From an uncultured Ramlibacter sp. (lineage in GTDB: Bacteria > Pseudomonadota > Gammaproteobacteria > Burkholderiales > Burkholderiaceae_C): a DNA stretch of 64,000 nucleotides. Under the pieces are notes generated by a model. The model had not been told where the DNA came from. It searched no databases and saw only the letters and a list, made by a program, of their open reading frames with translations. A program made the translations under genes and the position numbers. The stretch spans positions 124,001 through 188,000 of the forward strand of contig NZ_CAKZHQ010000003.1 in NCBI RefSeq assembly GCF_936925435.1, read 5' to 3'. Each line of letters begins with the position of its first letter. Positions within the stretch are counted from its first letter, which is position 1. This document shows positions 36,698 through 43,913 of this stretch, piece by piece.

Positions 36698-38251
36698 TTA
36701 CTTGGCTAAGCCCGTGTTCCAGAAGAACGGCCAGATCGCGGGTGTGTAGCCCTCCAGCTTGGCCGAGCGGGCCGACAGGCTGTTGAACTTGCCCACCTCG
36801 ATGAAAGGCACTTCGTCGTAGACCACCTGCTGCACCTTGGTCCACAGGGGACCGCGCTTGGCGATGTTGGCTTCCTGGTTGAAGGCCGAGAGGGCTTCCT
36901 TCTTGGCCGGCGTGTCCCACCAGCCAGGTGCGCCGTCGCCCAGTTGCGGCGGCGACAGCATGGGTTCGGGGAACAGGCCCGAGTGGGTGAAGTACACGTC
37001 CCAGAGCTTGGCGTCGTTGCGGCGCTGCACCAGGGTCGCCCAGTCGACCACCTGCAGCTCGGTCTTGAAGCCGGCCTTCTTGAGCTGCTCGGCCATCACC
37101 AGGGCCATGTTGTAGTGGAACTCGTACTGGCGGCTGGCCATGATGCGCACCGGCTGGCCGTTGTAGCCGGCCTTGGCGGCGGCCTCCTTGGCGGCCTGCG
37201 GGTTGCGCTCGTTGTACTGCTTCTCGCCGGCGCTCGAGTAGTACGGCGTGCCCTTGGGGAAGAAGTTGGACTCGACCACGAAGAAGCGGTTGTCGCCAAA
37301 GCCCGCGGCCAGCATCTCGCCAGAGCCCGTTGCCGTCTGCACCGCGCGGCGCAGCGCCTGCGAGGCCAGCACGCCTTCCTTGGTGTTGAAGACGATGTAG
37401 GGGAAGCCGAAGTTCTTGGTCATGATGGGCACGACGCCGGCGCCGGCCTTCTCGACGCGGCCGATGGCCTCCACCGGCAGCAGGTCGGCGTAGTGGAACT
37501 GGCCGGACAGCGAACCTTCGACACGGGTGTTGGCGTTGGGCACGGGCACGAAGCGCAGTTCATCCAGCAATGCTTCACGCTTGCCGGCGTAACCACTGGC
37601 CGGCTCCTTGCGCGCGCTGTAGCCGTCATGGCGCACCAGCACGGTGTACTGGTCGGGGCGGCGCTCCTTGAACTTGTAAGGGCCGGTGCCGATGAAGTCC
37701 TTGAGCTGGGGCGCGATGCTTTCCTTGGCCATGATGGCGGCCATGCCGCTGGGCAGGGCCAGCTGGGCCAGCAGCGGCGCGTAGATGTTTTTGAGCTTGA
37801 TCTCGACGGCGTTCGGGCCCTTGGCCGTCAGCGAGGCGATCTCCTTGCCCACCGACTTGCCGCGCGGCGACAGTTCCATCCAGCGCTGCAGGGAGGCGAC
37901 CACATCGTCCGACGTCAGGTCGCGGCCGTTGTGCAACTTGACGCCCTTGCGCAGCGCGATGCTGTAAGTCAGGCCGTCCTTGGACACCGTGGGCAGGGAC
38001 TCGGCCAGCATGGGTGCGATGTTCCAGTTGGCGTCGAAGGTGAACAGCGGCTCGTAGACGTGCTGCATGATCGTGCCGACCAGGTCGGCCGTGGTGACCA
38101 TGGGGTCCAGGCCCTGCGGCTCGGCGATCATCGCCAGGTTGGCGGCGCCGCCCTTGGCGGGCGCGGCCTGCGCTCCTCCAGGAACCGTTGCGAGACAGGC
38201 AGCCGCGGCAAGCGCAGCGAGGAAGGGACGCCGGGTCGGGAGGAATTGCAT
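36698..38251 (-). CDS. Dipeptide-type ABC transporter substrate-binding protein (SBP family 5)
   Basis: A 517-residue periplasmic protein with signal peptide (LAALAAAACLATVPGGAQA). It shows the family-5 pattern ANLAMIAEPQGLDPMVTTAD, SIALRKGVKLHNGRDLTSDD, and GTGPYKFKERRP. Such proteins bind peptides, opines, glutathione or other N-acyl compounds. It is the first gene of the operon, facing ridA across a 113-base regulatory gap. Confidence 0.9.
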   Translation of the reverse strand: MQFLPTRRPFLAALAAAACLATVPGGAQAAPAKGGAANLAMIAEPQGLDPMVTTADLVGTIMQHVYEPLFTFDANWNIAPMLAESLPTVSKDGLTYSIALRKGVKLHNGRDLTSDDVVASLQRWMELSPRGKSVGKEIASLTAKGPNAVEIKLKNIYAPLLAQLALPSGMAAIMAKESIAPQLKDFIGTGPYKFKERRPDQYTVLVRHDGYSARKEPASGYAGKREALLDELRFVPVPNANTRVEGSLSGQFHYADLLPVEAIGRVEKAGAGVVPIMTKNFGFPYIVFNTKEGVLASQALRRAVQTATGSGEMLAAGFGDNRFFVVESNFFPKGTPYYSSAGEKQYNERNPQAAKEAAAKAGYNGQPVRIMASRQYEFHYNMALVMAEQLKKAGFKTELQVVDWATLVQRRNDAKLWDVYFTHSGLFPEPMLSPPQLGDGAPGWWDTPAKKEALSAFNQEANIAKRGPLWTKVQQVVYDEVPFIEVGKFNSLSARSAKLEGYTPAIWPFFWNTGLAK

Positions 38252-38282
38252 CGTGGCTCCTGAAGTAATAACATTACACGAA

Positions 38283-38296
38283 TGAATCCTAATTCA
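38283..38296. promoter_or_regulatory. Candidate operator between the peptide operon and ridA
   Basis: TGAAT-CCTA-ATTCA, a perfect 5-base inverted repeat in the A+T-rich divergent gap (38252-38364). The RpiR-family regulator of the operon is the obvious candidate to bind it. A related GATTCAT lies at 38319-38325. Confidence 0.45.
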
Positions 38297-38364
38297 CGCT
38301 TTTTCAAAAGTCAAACGGGATTCATACCGATTTATCTGTAAATCTCTTACACCAAGGAAGCTCC

Positions 38365-38754
38365 ATGTCCCAAGTTGAAATGCTCGGCCAATCGCCCCTG
38401 GCCTCCGACCGCCAGGCCCGCCCGCTGTCGCCCGCCACCCGCGCCGGCGACTTCGTTTTTGTCTCCGGCCAGGTGCCCACGGACGACCAGGGCCAGGTCA
38501 TCGTCGGCGGCATCGAAGCCCAGACCCGCCGCGTCTTCCAGCGCGTGGAAGAAGCCCTGGCCCTGGCCGGCTGCACCCTGGCCGACGTGGCCAAGGTCAG
38601 CGTCTGGCTCAACGACGCGCGCGACTTCGGCAGCTTCAACCGGGTCTACATGGAATGCTTTGGCGACCATCGACCGGCCCGCTCCACGGTAGAGTCACGC
38701 CTGATGATCGATGCCAAGGTGGAAATCGACGTCACAGCCTACAAACCACGCTAG
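38365..38754 (+). CDS. RidA family reactive-intermediate deaminase
   Basis: A 129-residue RidA protein. The catalytic Arg is kept (HRPARSTVESRL, Arg106), with the GDFVFVSGQVP opening and a C-terminal EIDVTAYK. RidA proteins hydrolyse 2-aminoacrylate and similar enamine/imines made by PLP dehydratases. The divergent operon encodes such a PLP enzyme, which gives this copy a clear job. It begins the plus-strand operon with GGAAG before the ATG and is eight bases from the kinase gene. Confidence 0.9.
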   Translation: MSQVEMLGQSPLASDRQARPLSPATRAGDFVFVSGQVPTDDQGQVIVGGIEAQTRRVFQRVEEALALAGCTLADVAKVSVWLNDARDFGSFNRVYMECFGDHRPARSTVESRLMIDAKVEIDVTAYKPR

Positions 38755-38761
38755 AACACGG

Positions 38762-39688
38762 ATGACAACTGCCTTCGATGTGAGCGCTCTCGGCGAGGGC
38801 ATGCTGGAATTCAACCAGACCCGGGCCGGCGAGCCCAATTACCTGCAGGGCTTTGGTGGCGACACCAGCAACGCCGCCATCGCCGCCGCCCGTGCCGGCG
38901 CGCGCACCGCCTACCTCAGCCGCGTGGGCAACGACAGCTTCGGCCGCGCCCTGTTGGAACTGTGGCAGCGCGAAGGCGTGAACACCCAGGCCGTGCAACA
39001 GGATGCGGCGGCGCACACCGGCATCTACTTCGTCACCCATGGCGCTAACGGCCACGAGTTCAGCTACATGCGCGCCGGCTCGGCCGCCAGCCGCATGACG
39101 CCGCAGTGGCTGGATGGCGAGGCCGCGCAAACCATCCGCGCCAGCCGCATCCTGCATGTCTCGGGCATTTCGCTGGCGATCTCGCCCACGGCATTGGCGA
39201 CGGCATTGGCCGCGATGCAGATGGCGCGCGAGGCCGGCGTGCTGGTGTCCTTCGACTCCAATCTGCGGCTCAAGCTGTGGACGCTGGAGGCCGCGCGCGC
39301 CGGCACCGCCGCGGCCATGGCCGCATGCGACATCTTCCTGCCCAGCCTGGAAGACATCACGGCCCTCAACGGCATGACCGATCCCGACGCCGTGGTGGAC
39401 TGGGGCCATGCCGCCGGTGCCAAGACCGTGGTGCTCAAGCTGGGCGGTGACGGCGCGCTGGTGAGCGATGGCAGCAAGCGCGAGCGCATCGCTCCGCGCC
39501 GCGTGCAGCTGGTGGACGCCACTGGCGCCGGCGACTGCTTTGCCGGCAACCTGCTGGCCCGCATGGCCGCGGGTGACGACGTGTTCACAGCCGCCCGCTA
39601 CGCCAACGCCGCTGCATCACTCGCGGTGCAAGGCTATGGCGCTGTGGCGCCGCTGCCGCGGCCCGGCGACGTGAAGGCCGTGCTGTGA
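38762..39688 (+). CDS. kdgK: PfkB-family sugar kinase, 2-keto-3-deoxygluconate kinase type
   Basis: A 308-residue ribokinase-family kinase. The N-terminal GEGMLEFNQ and GGDTSNAAIAAARAG and the C-terminal PfkB signature DATGAGDCFAGNLLARM (catalytic Asp in GAGD) are all present. LSRVGNDSFGRALLELWQREG is the usual KdgK region. It should phosphorylate a 2-keto-3-deoxy sugar acid. The ATG at 38762 sits eight bases after ridA. It overlaps dgoK (GTGA). Confidence 0.82.
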   Translation: MTTAFDVSALGEGMLEFNQTRAGEPNYLQGFGGDTSNAAIAAARAGARTAYLSRVGNDSFGRALLELWQREGVNTQAVQQDAAAHTGIYFVTHGANGHEFSYMRAGSAASRMTPQWLDGEAAQTIRASRILHVSGISLAISPTALATALAAMQMAREAGVLVSFDSNLRLKLWTLEAARAGTAAAMAACDIFLPSLEDITALNGMTDPDAVVDWGHAAGAKTVVLKLGGDGALVSDGSKRERIAPRRVQLVDATGAGDCFAGNLLARMAAGDDVFTAARYANAAASLAVQGYGAVAPLPRPGDVKAVL

Positions 39689-40593
39689 GCGAGCCGCTGG
39701 TCGCCGTTGACTGGGGCACGACCTCGCTGCGCGCCGCGCTGCTGGATGGCGATGGCCGCGTGCTGGCCGAACACGCTTCGGCGCAAGGCATCCTGGCCGT
39801 GCCGCCCGGCCAGTTTGCTTCTGTTTTGGCAGCAGCCTGCGCACAGTGGGAGCGCCCTGCAGGCCAGTTGGTCCTGATGTCGGGGATGGTGGGCAGCCGC
39901 CAGGGCTGGCAGGAGGCGCCCTACTGCCCCTGCCCCGCCGGCTTTGCCGAAGTGGCAGCGCAGCTGGCCTGGGTGCAGGACGCGCCGCCAAGCTTGCGGG
40001 TGGCCATAGCTCCGGGCCTGAGCTGCGAACAAGACGGCGTGCCCGACGTGATGCGCGGTGAAGAAGTGCAGGTCTTCGGCGCGCTGGACCTGCTGGGCCT
40101 GGACGGCGGCCTCTTCGTCCTGCCCGGCACGCACAGCAAATGGGTGCGGGTGCAAGGCCGCCGCATCGCGCACTTCGCCACCTTCATGACCGGCGAGGTC
40201 TATGCGCTGCTGCGCAAGCACTCCATCCTGGCGCGCACCATGGCGCAGGCCGACGGCGCGCTGGACACGCAGGCCTTCACCCGCGGCGTGGAGCATGCGC
40301 GCGCGGCCGGCAACCTGCTGCACGCCGCCTTCAGCGCACGCACCCTGTCGCTGTTCGGCCGCATCCAGGAGGCCGCCCTGCCCAGCTACCTGTCGGGCCT
40401 GGTGATCGGCGAAGAGCTGCGCTCTCAATCGCTGGACGCAGCCCAGGGCCCGGTGGTGGTGATCGGCTCCGACGCATTGACGGCGCGCTACGAACTGGCC
40501 TTGCAGTGCCTGGGCGTGCGCGCGCAGACCGTGGGCCCGCAAGCCACCTGGCGGGGCCTGTGGTCCATCGCCCAAACATTGGAACAAGCATGA
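39685..40593 (+). CDS. dgoK: 2-Dehydro-3-deoxygalactonokinase DgoK
   Basis: A 302-residue kinase of the DgoK family: N-terminal phosphate motif VAVDWGTTSLRAALLDGDGR, MSGMVGSRQGWQEAPYCPCP, and LFVLPGTHSKWVRVQGRRI with FATFMTGEVYALL. It phosphorylates 2-keto-3-deoxygalactonate at C6. Start is GTG 39685, overlapping the kdgK stop. Coupled to dgoA by an ATGA overlap. Confidence 0.93.
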   Translation: MSEPLVAVDWGTTSLRAALLDGDGRVLAEHASAQGILAVPPGQFASVLAAACAQWERPAGQLVLMSGMVGSRQGWQEAPYCPCPAGFAEVAAQLAWVQDAPPSLRVAIAPGLSCEQDGVPDVMRGEEVQVFGALDLLGLDGGLFVLPGTHSKWVRVQGRRIAHFATFMTGEVYALLRKHSILARTMAQADGALDTQAFTRGVEHARAAGNLLHAAFSARTLSLFGRIQEAALPSYLSGLVIGEELRSQSLDAAQGPVVVIGSDALTARYELALQCLGVRAQTVGPQATWRGLWSIAQTLEQA

Positions 40594-41228
40594 GCCCCAT
40601 CGAACAACTCCACACGGCCATGGCCAGCTGCCCGCTGGTCGCCATCCTGCGCGGCCTGCGCCCGGACGAGGCCCTGCCCGTGGGCCAGGCCCTGGTCGAC
40701 CAGTGTTGGAGCCTGATCGAGGTGCCGCTGAACTCACCCGATCCGCTGGCCAGCATCGCCGCCCTGGCCAAGGCCTTTCCCCAGGCCCTGGTAGGCGCCG
40801 GCACGGTGCTGACGGTGCAGCAGGTGCGCGAGGTGCATGCCGCCGGCGGCCGCATGGTGGTCTCGCCCAACTTCAACGCCGAGGTGGTTCGCGAAAGTGT
40901 GAAGCTGGGCATGGCAAGCCTGCCCGGCGTGATGACGGCCAGCGAGGCCTTTGGCGCATTGGAAGCCGGCGCCAGCGGCCTGAAGATCTTCCCGGCCGAG
41001 ATGGCCTCGCCGGCCGTTGTGAAGGCCTTGCGCGCCGTGCTGCCGCCCGAGGCCCTGGTGCTGCCTGTTGGCGGCATCAGCACGGCCAACATGGCTGCCT
41101 ACACGGCCGCCGGCGCCAATGGTTTCGGCATAGGCTCGGCCCTGTTCAAGCCGGGCATGACGGCGGCGCAGGTGGGCGAAGCGGCAGCAGCATTCCGCTC
41201 TGCCCACGCGGGTACGATGCGCGTATGA
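40590..41228 (+). CDS. dgoA: 2-Dehydro-3-deoxy-6-phosphogalactonate aldolase DgoA
   Basis: A 212-residue KDPG/KDPGal aldolase. The active-site residues appear in order: Glu in LIEVPLNSP, Arg/Thr region VGAGTVLTVQQV, and the Schiff-base Lys in GLKIFPAEM. It splits KDPGal to pyruvate and glyceraldehyde-3-phosphate, completing the De Ley-Doudoroff route together with DgoK. The ATG at 40590 overlaps the dgoK stop; the long upstream frame is spurious. Confidence 0.93.
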   Translation: MSPIEQLHTAMASCPLVAILRGLRPDEALPVGQALVDQCWSLIEVPLNSPDPLASIAALAKAFPQALVGAGTVLTVQQVREVHAAGGRMVVSPNFNAEVVRESVKLGMASLPGVMTASEAFGALEAGASGLKIFPAEMASPAVVKALRAVLPPEALVLPVGGISTANMAAYTAAGANGFGIGSALFKPGMTAAQVGEAAAAFRSAHAGTMRV

Positions 41229-42007
41229 ACAGCAGCAACACCAGCATTTCCTTCGGCCTGGGCGGCCGCGTCTGCATCGTCACCGGCGGCGCGCAAGGCA
41301 TAGGCGAAGCCTGCGCCCGCCGCTTTGCGGGCGAAGGCGCCAAGACCGTGATCGCCGACCTGGACGACACGCGCGGCCAGGCCCTGGCCAGCGAACTGGG
41401 CGCGCTCTATGTGCGCTGCGACGTGGGCGACAAGGCCCAGGTCGATGCCCTGGTCGCCAAGACCATCGCCACGCACGGCCGCATCGACGTGCTGGTGAAC
41501 AACGCCGGCATCTTCAAGGCGGCGGATTTCCTGGAAGTGAGCGAGGAAGATTTCGACGCCGTGCTGCGCGTCAACCTCAAGGGCTCGTTCCTGGTGGGCC
41601 AGGCCGTGGCGCGCGAGATGGCCAAGGCAGGCAAGGGCAGCATCGTCAACATGAGCTCGGTCAACGGCACGCTGACCATCCCCACCATCGCCAGCTACAA
41701 CGTCAGCAAGGGCGGCATCAACCAGCTGACGCGGGTGATGGCCCTGTCCCTGGCCGACAAGGGCATCCGCGTCAACGCCGTGGCGCCCGGCACCATCGCC
41801 ACCGAGCTGGCCGCCAAGGCCGTGCTCACCAGCGAGGAAGCCAAGCAGCGCATCATGATGCGCACCCCCATGAAGCGCCTGGGCGAGCCCTCCGAGATCG
41901 CCGACGCCGTCGCCTACCTGGCCAGCGACGCCGCCAGCTACATCACCGGCGAGATCGTGGTGGTCGATGGCGGGCGCATGACGCTGAATTACACCGTTCC
42001 GGTTTAA
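41225..42007 (+). CDS. Short-chain dehydrogenase/reductase (sugar or sugar-acid dehydrogenase)
   Basis: A 260-residue classical SDR: cofactor motif VTGGAQGIGEACA, Asp at the end of strand 2 (VIADLDD) favouring NAD, NNAG, catalytic Ser in NMSSVNG and YNVSKGG (Tyr-x3-Lys), and the SDR C-terminal GEIVVVDGG. As last gene of the kdgK-dgoK-dgoA operon it could be an aldose 1-dehydrogenase (galactose or arabinose) or a keto-deoxy-acid dehydrogenase. The substrate is inferred from context only. Confidence 0.85.
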   Translation: MNSSNTSISFGLGGRVCIVTGGAQGIGEACARRFAGEGAKTVIADLDDTRGQALASELGALYVRCDVGDKAQVDALVAKTIATHGRIDVLVNNAGIFKAADFLEVSEEDFDAVLRVNLKGSFLVGQAVAREMAKAGKGSIVNMSSVNGTLTIPTIASYNVSKGGINQLTRVMALSLADKGIRVNAVAPGTIATELAAKAVLTSEEAKQRIMMRTPMKRLGEPSEIADAVAYLASDAASYITGEIVVVDGGRMTLNYTVPV

Positions 42008-42013
42008 AAACGC

Positions 42014-42086
42014 TTGTCATTGCGGGCTTGACCCGCAATCCATGGCGCCCTGCCCACATCCCCGTTCGGGCTGAGCCTGTCGAGCC
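42014..42086. repeat. Palindromic repeat followed by the CGTTCGGGCTGAGCC repeat
   Basis: 42014-42043: GTCATTGCGGGCTTGACCCG then CAATCC, a hairpin soon after the SDR stop that may also end transcription. 42062-42086: CCGTTCGGGCTGAGCCTGTC, then GAGCC, a second dispersed family (also at 43821, 49141 and 49608). Confidence 0.8.
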
Positions 42087-42108
42087 CCTACGTGTCCTTG
42101 CCCTGGCC

Positions 42109-42269
42109 CGCGCCGGCCGGCATCCGGGCTGCGGCCTGACGGTCATCGTGCCGCCTGATCGGCGGCATTCCCTGTGACGCCCGGGAAACGCGTTTTCATT
42201 CTCTGGATGACCCGGTGCCGGTCGCCGGCGCATGCCCAACAGGCCGCAGCCCGGATGCCGGCCGGCGCG
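42109..42269 (+). repeat. Element B, left copy
   Basis: 161 bases with terminal inverted repeats: begins CGCGCCGGCCGGCATCCGGG and ends with CCCGGATGCCGGCCGGCGCG. The interior (ACGGTCATCGTGCCGCC, GATCGGCGGCATTCCCTGTG) matches the right copy at 43642-43801 in inverted orientation. Non-coding. The next ~170 bases (42270-42441) hold nothing recognisable. Confidence 0.85.
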
Positions 42270-42441
42270 ACATTGATGCTGGCGGCAGGCTTGCGGTGAT
42301 TTGCAAGCTCTGTTGGTCTTGCTCGAGGTTCAAGACTCAATTTCAGTGCGAAATCGGCCTCTAGCCCCCGTGGAATGGACGCATCACGCTATGGATTTGG
42401 AAGCGATCAGTCTGCCGGGTGAACATGTCAACGAAAGCGAT

Positions 42442-42478
42442 GCAAGCTCCACGTCCGTGTCGATTGACCTGTTAGACC
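42442..42478 (-). other. Truncated attC-like site (attC-d)
   Basis: On the minus strand: GGTCTAAC (a good R'', GTCTAAC) AGGTCAATCGACACGGACGT then GGAGCTTGC. It shares AATCGACACGGACGTGG with attC-c. The stop of the membrane-protein gene lies in R''. No R' end was found downstream. Confidence 0.6.
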
Positions 42479-42795
42479 GGGTTGGCACGTTGCTGGCTCC
42501 CACACAGGTATTTGGCCACGGCAGCGCCGAGGGGGCCATTGAGCTCCCAAACCATAAGCACATAGAACACGCCGCCATACAGCAGCGCAACTGCGCTCCC
42601 AGACCATGTCGGCAACCCAAGAGATACAGGCAGGAAGTTCACCACAGCAGTCGACGCGAGCATCAGGACAAAGACCATGCCGATGCGCACGAAAATCCAA
42701 GGATTGTGGGCACGCGCGGCCGCCAGAAGAATGCGAACGCGCGCCAAATAGCTCACTGACGAGAGCTGCGGAAGTTGAGAGGCTCGGAGGTACAC
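42472..42795 (-). CDS. Small membrane protein, cassette gene
   Basis: Up to 107 residues with two hydrophobic segments (IGMVFVLMLASTAVVNFLPV and a following one, VALLYGGVFYVLMVWEL). It looks like a two-helix inner-membrane protein with no recognised family. The frame opens with a GTG one base from the GTTAGAC core of attC-e; GTG 42756 is an alternative start. TAA is within attC-d. Position between two attC sites marks it as a gene cassette. Base composition is less GC-rich than the backbone. Confidence 0.55.
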   Translation of the reverse strand: MYLRASQLPQLSSVSYLARVRILLAAARAHNPWIFVRIGMVFVLMLASTAVVNFLPVSLGLPTWSGSAVALLYGGVFYVLMVWELNGPLGAAVAKYLCGSQQRANPV

Positions 42796-42796
42796 G

Positions 42797-42886
42797 GTCT
42801 AACGTCGGACGTAACCGGCGACCAAGGAAAGGCGCGGCGCAGCCGCGGAACGGCTTTGGGCGTCCGCGTTGACGGACCTGTTAGGT
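42797..42886 (-). other. attC integron recombination site, 90 bases (attC-e)
   Basis: On the minus strand: ACCTAAC (R'', RYYYAAC) ... GTCAACGCGGACGCC ... GTCGCCGGTTAC ... GTTAGAC (R', exact GTTRRRY). The inner part folds (CCGCGGCTGCGCCGCGC). It is the clearest attC in the window and the same size as attC-a. Confidence 0.85.
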
Positions 42887-43135
42887 GTCTTGCTCACGTT
42901 TGGCCTCGTGTGAAGGGCCTGAGACGGCGGTGGTGAAGTGATGATTTCCCCACCAAAAGGGGGGCATGGCGAAACCGCCGGCGAGGAGGAGAACTACGGC
43001 GAGCCCCGATAGCGAAACTACGATCCACCACGAGACAGAGCTGGCAAGGAAGACCGCAACCGCTCCGACAAGTCCGGCGGCCAGCGGCAGAACGAAGGCG
43101 AGATCTTTGCGCGCACTGGTCTTCACAGCTGACAC
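42881..43135 (-). CDS. Small membrane protein, cassette gene
   Basis: An 84-residue protein with two hydrophobic helices (FVLPLAAGLVGAVAVFLAS and WWIVVSLSGLAVVLLLAGG) and a polar His-containing tail. No family was recognised. The GTG start at 43135 directly follows the TAG of the leader ORF inside the core site GTTAGGT; a second GTG at 43126 is in frame. TAA lies in R'' of attC-e. It occupies the first-cassette position after the array leader. Confidence 0.6.
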   Translation of the reverse strand: MSAVKTSARKDLAFVLPLAAGLVGAVAVFLASSVSWWIVVSLSGLAVVLLLAGGFAMPPFWWGNHHFTTAVSGPSHEAKREQDT

Positions 43136-43310
43136 CTAACGTAATGTAGACCGCAGCCCAAGACCTGAAACCCCGCAACTGCGGGATAAAACTGGGAGCC
43201 TGCTTGGCCTAACTGGTTGTCGCATTTGCATTTTTTTCCTCCCCTCCAAAAACCAGGTCCAATAAATCTGGACTTGAAACCCCGCAATTCCGAAGCTGAC
43301 AGCCTGCGGG
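43133..43310 (-). other. Conserved cassette-array leader, copy B (attI-like)
   Basis: Homologous to 19313-19490: the same GCGGTCTACATTACGTTAG end, CCCGCA/TGCGGG arms, T-rich tract, AATAAATC and a second CCCGCAA. It lies upstream of the first cassette. 43311-43641 holds no supported gene; only the hairpin at 43442 was noticed there. Confidence 0.6.
43136..43231 (-). CDS. Short leader ORF ending in the integron core site (copy B)
   Basis: A 31-codon frame from ATG 43231 to TAG 43136-43138. A strong ribosome site, GGAGGGGAGG, lies seven bases before the ATG. The stop lies in the GTTAG core and the next cassette's GTG follows with no gap, which would allow termination-reinitiation. The second half shares LSR(S/T)CG(V/I) and LRS(T/K)LR with copy A at 19319-19411. 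Confidence 0.4.
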   Translation of the reverse strand: MQMRQPVRPSRLPVLSRSCGVSGLGLRSTLR

Positions 43311-43441
43311 ACAAATCACCCGATCAAGCCGCTGCTTTGGCTGCGTTCGCTCGGCCATGAGTCTGCCAGCCATGGTGGCAGCGGGCAAGCCGTTGGTGAC
43401 TGCTGCTGGCCGGAAGCGAGCGTCGGGTCTACGCACATTCG

Positions 43442-43479
43442 ATGCGGCTTGCAGGCCGTTTTTGGCCTGCAAGCCGCAT
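43442..43479. repeat. Perfect 16-base stem-loop
   Basis: ATGCGGCTTGCAGGCC, loop GTTTTT, then the exact complement. It stands alone in a stretch without a gene. It could be a bidirectional terminator or a folded recombination end; nothing else identifies it. Confidence 0.6.
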
Positions 43480-43641
43480 GGGGTCTGCGTGACGGCATGG
43501 GGCTCACCCTATCCATCGCCAAGTCAGACACCGTTCTCCTCACGCAAAAGCCTGGCTGCTGAAACTTTGCGCCGAAGACGGCTTGCGCAATCAATGACGC
43601 CAGTAGACCGACCACTGCATGCACGCCAACAGCGTCCATCC

Positions 43642-43845
43642 CGCGCCGGCCGGCATCCGGGCTGCGGCCTGTTGGGCATGCGCCGGCGACCGGCACCGGT
43701 GGATCCGGAGCGCGAGGAATGTTTCCCGGGCGTCACAGGGAATGCCGCCGATCAGGCGGCACGATGACCGTCAGGCCGTAGCCCGGATGCCGGCCGGCGC
43801 GGGCCAGGGTGCATGCAAGGGCTTCGACAGGCTCAGCCCGAACGG
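43642..43845 (-). repeat. Element B, right (inverted) copy, plus CGACAGGCTCAGCCCG repeat
   Basis: 43642-43801 (160 bases) is the inverted copy of 42109-42269. It is followed at 43821-43845 by GCTTCGACAGGCTCAGCCCG then AACGG, the same outer repeat that precedes the left copy, so the whole composite is inverted. Confidence 0.85.
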
Positions 43846-43913
43846 GTGTGTGGGCAGGCCCAAAAAAAGCCGCCGACCTCACGGCCAGCGGCTCTTGCAG
43901 GAGCAGCTGAAGA

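Noticed and set aside
42301-42759. 152-codon plus-strand frame in the cassette region
   Set aside because: It is antisense to a two-helix membrane protein bounded by attC sites and has no hydrophobic or domain pattern.
43357-43767. 136-codon plus-strand and 126-codon minus-strand frames after the array leader
   Set aside because: They overlap each other, run into element B and show no family match or ribosome site; the stretch was left without a gene.
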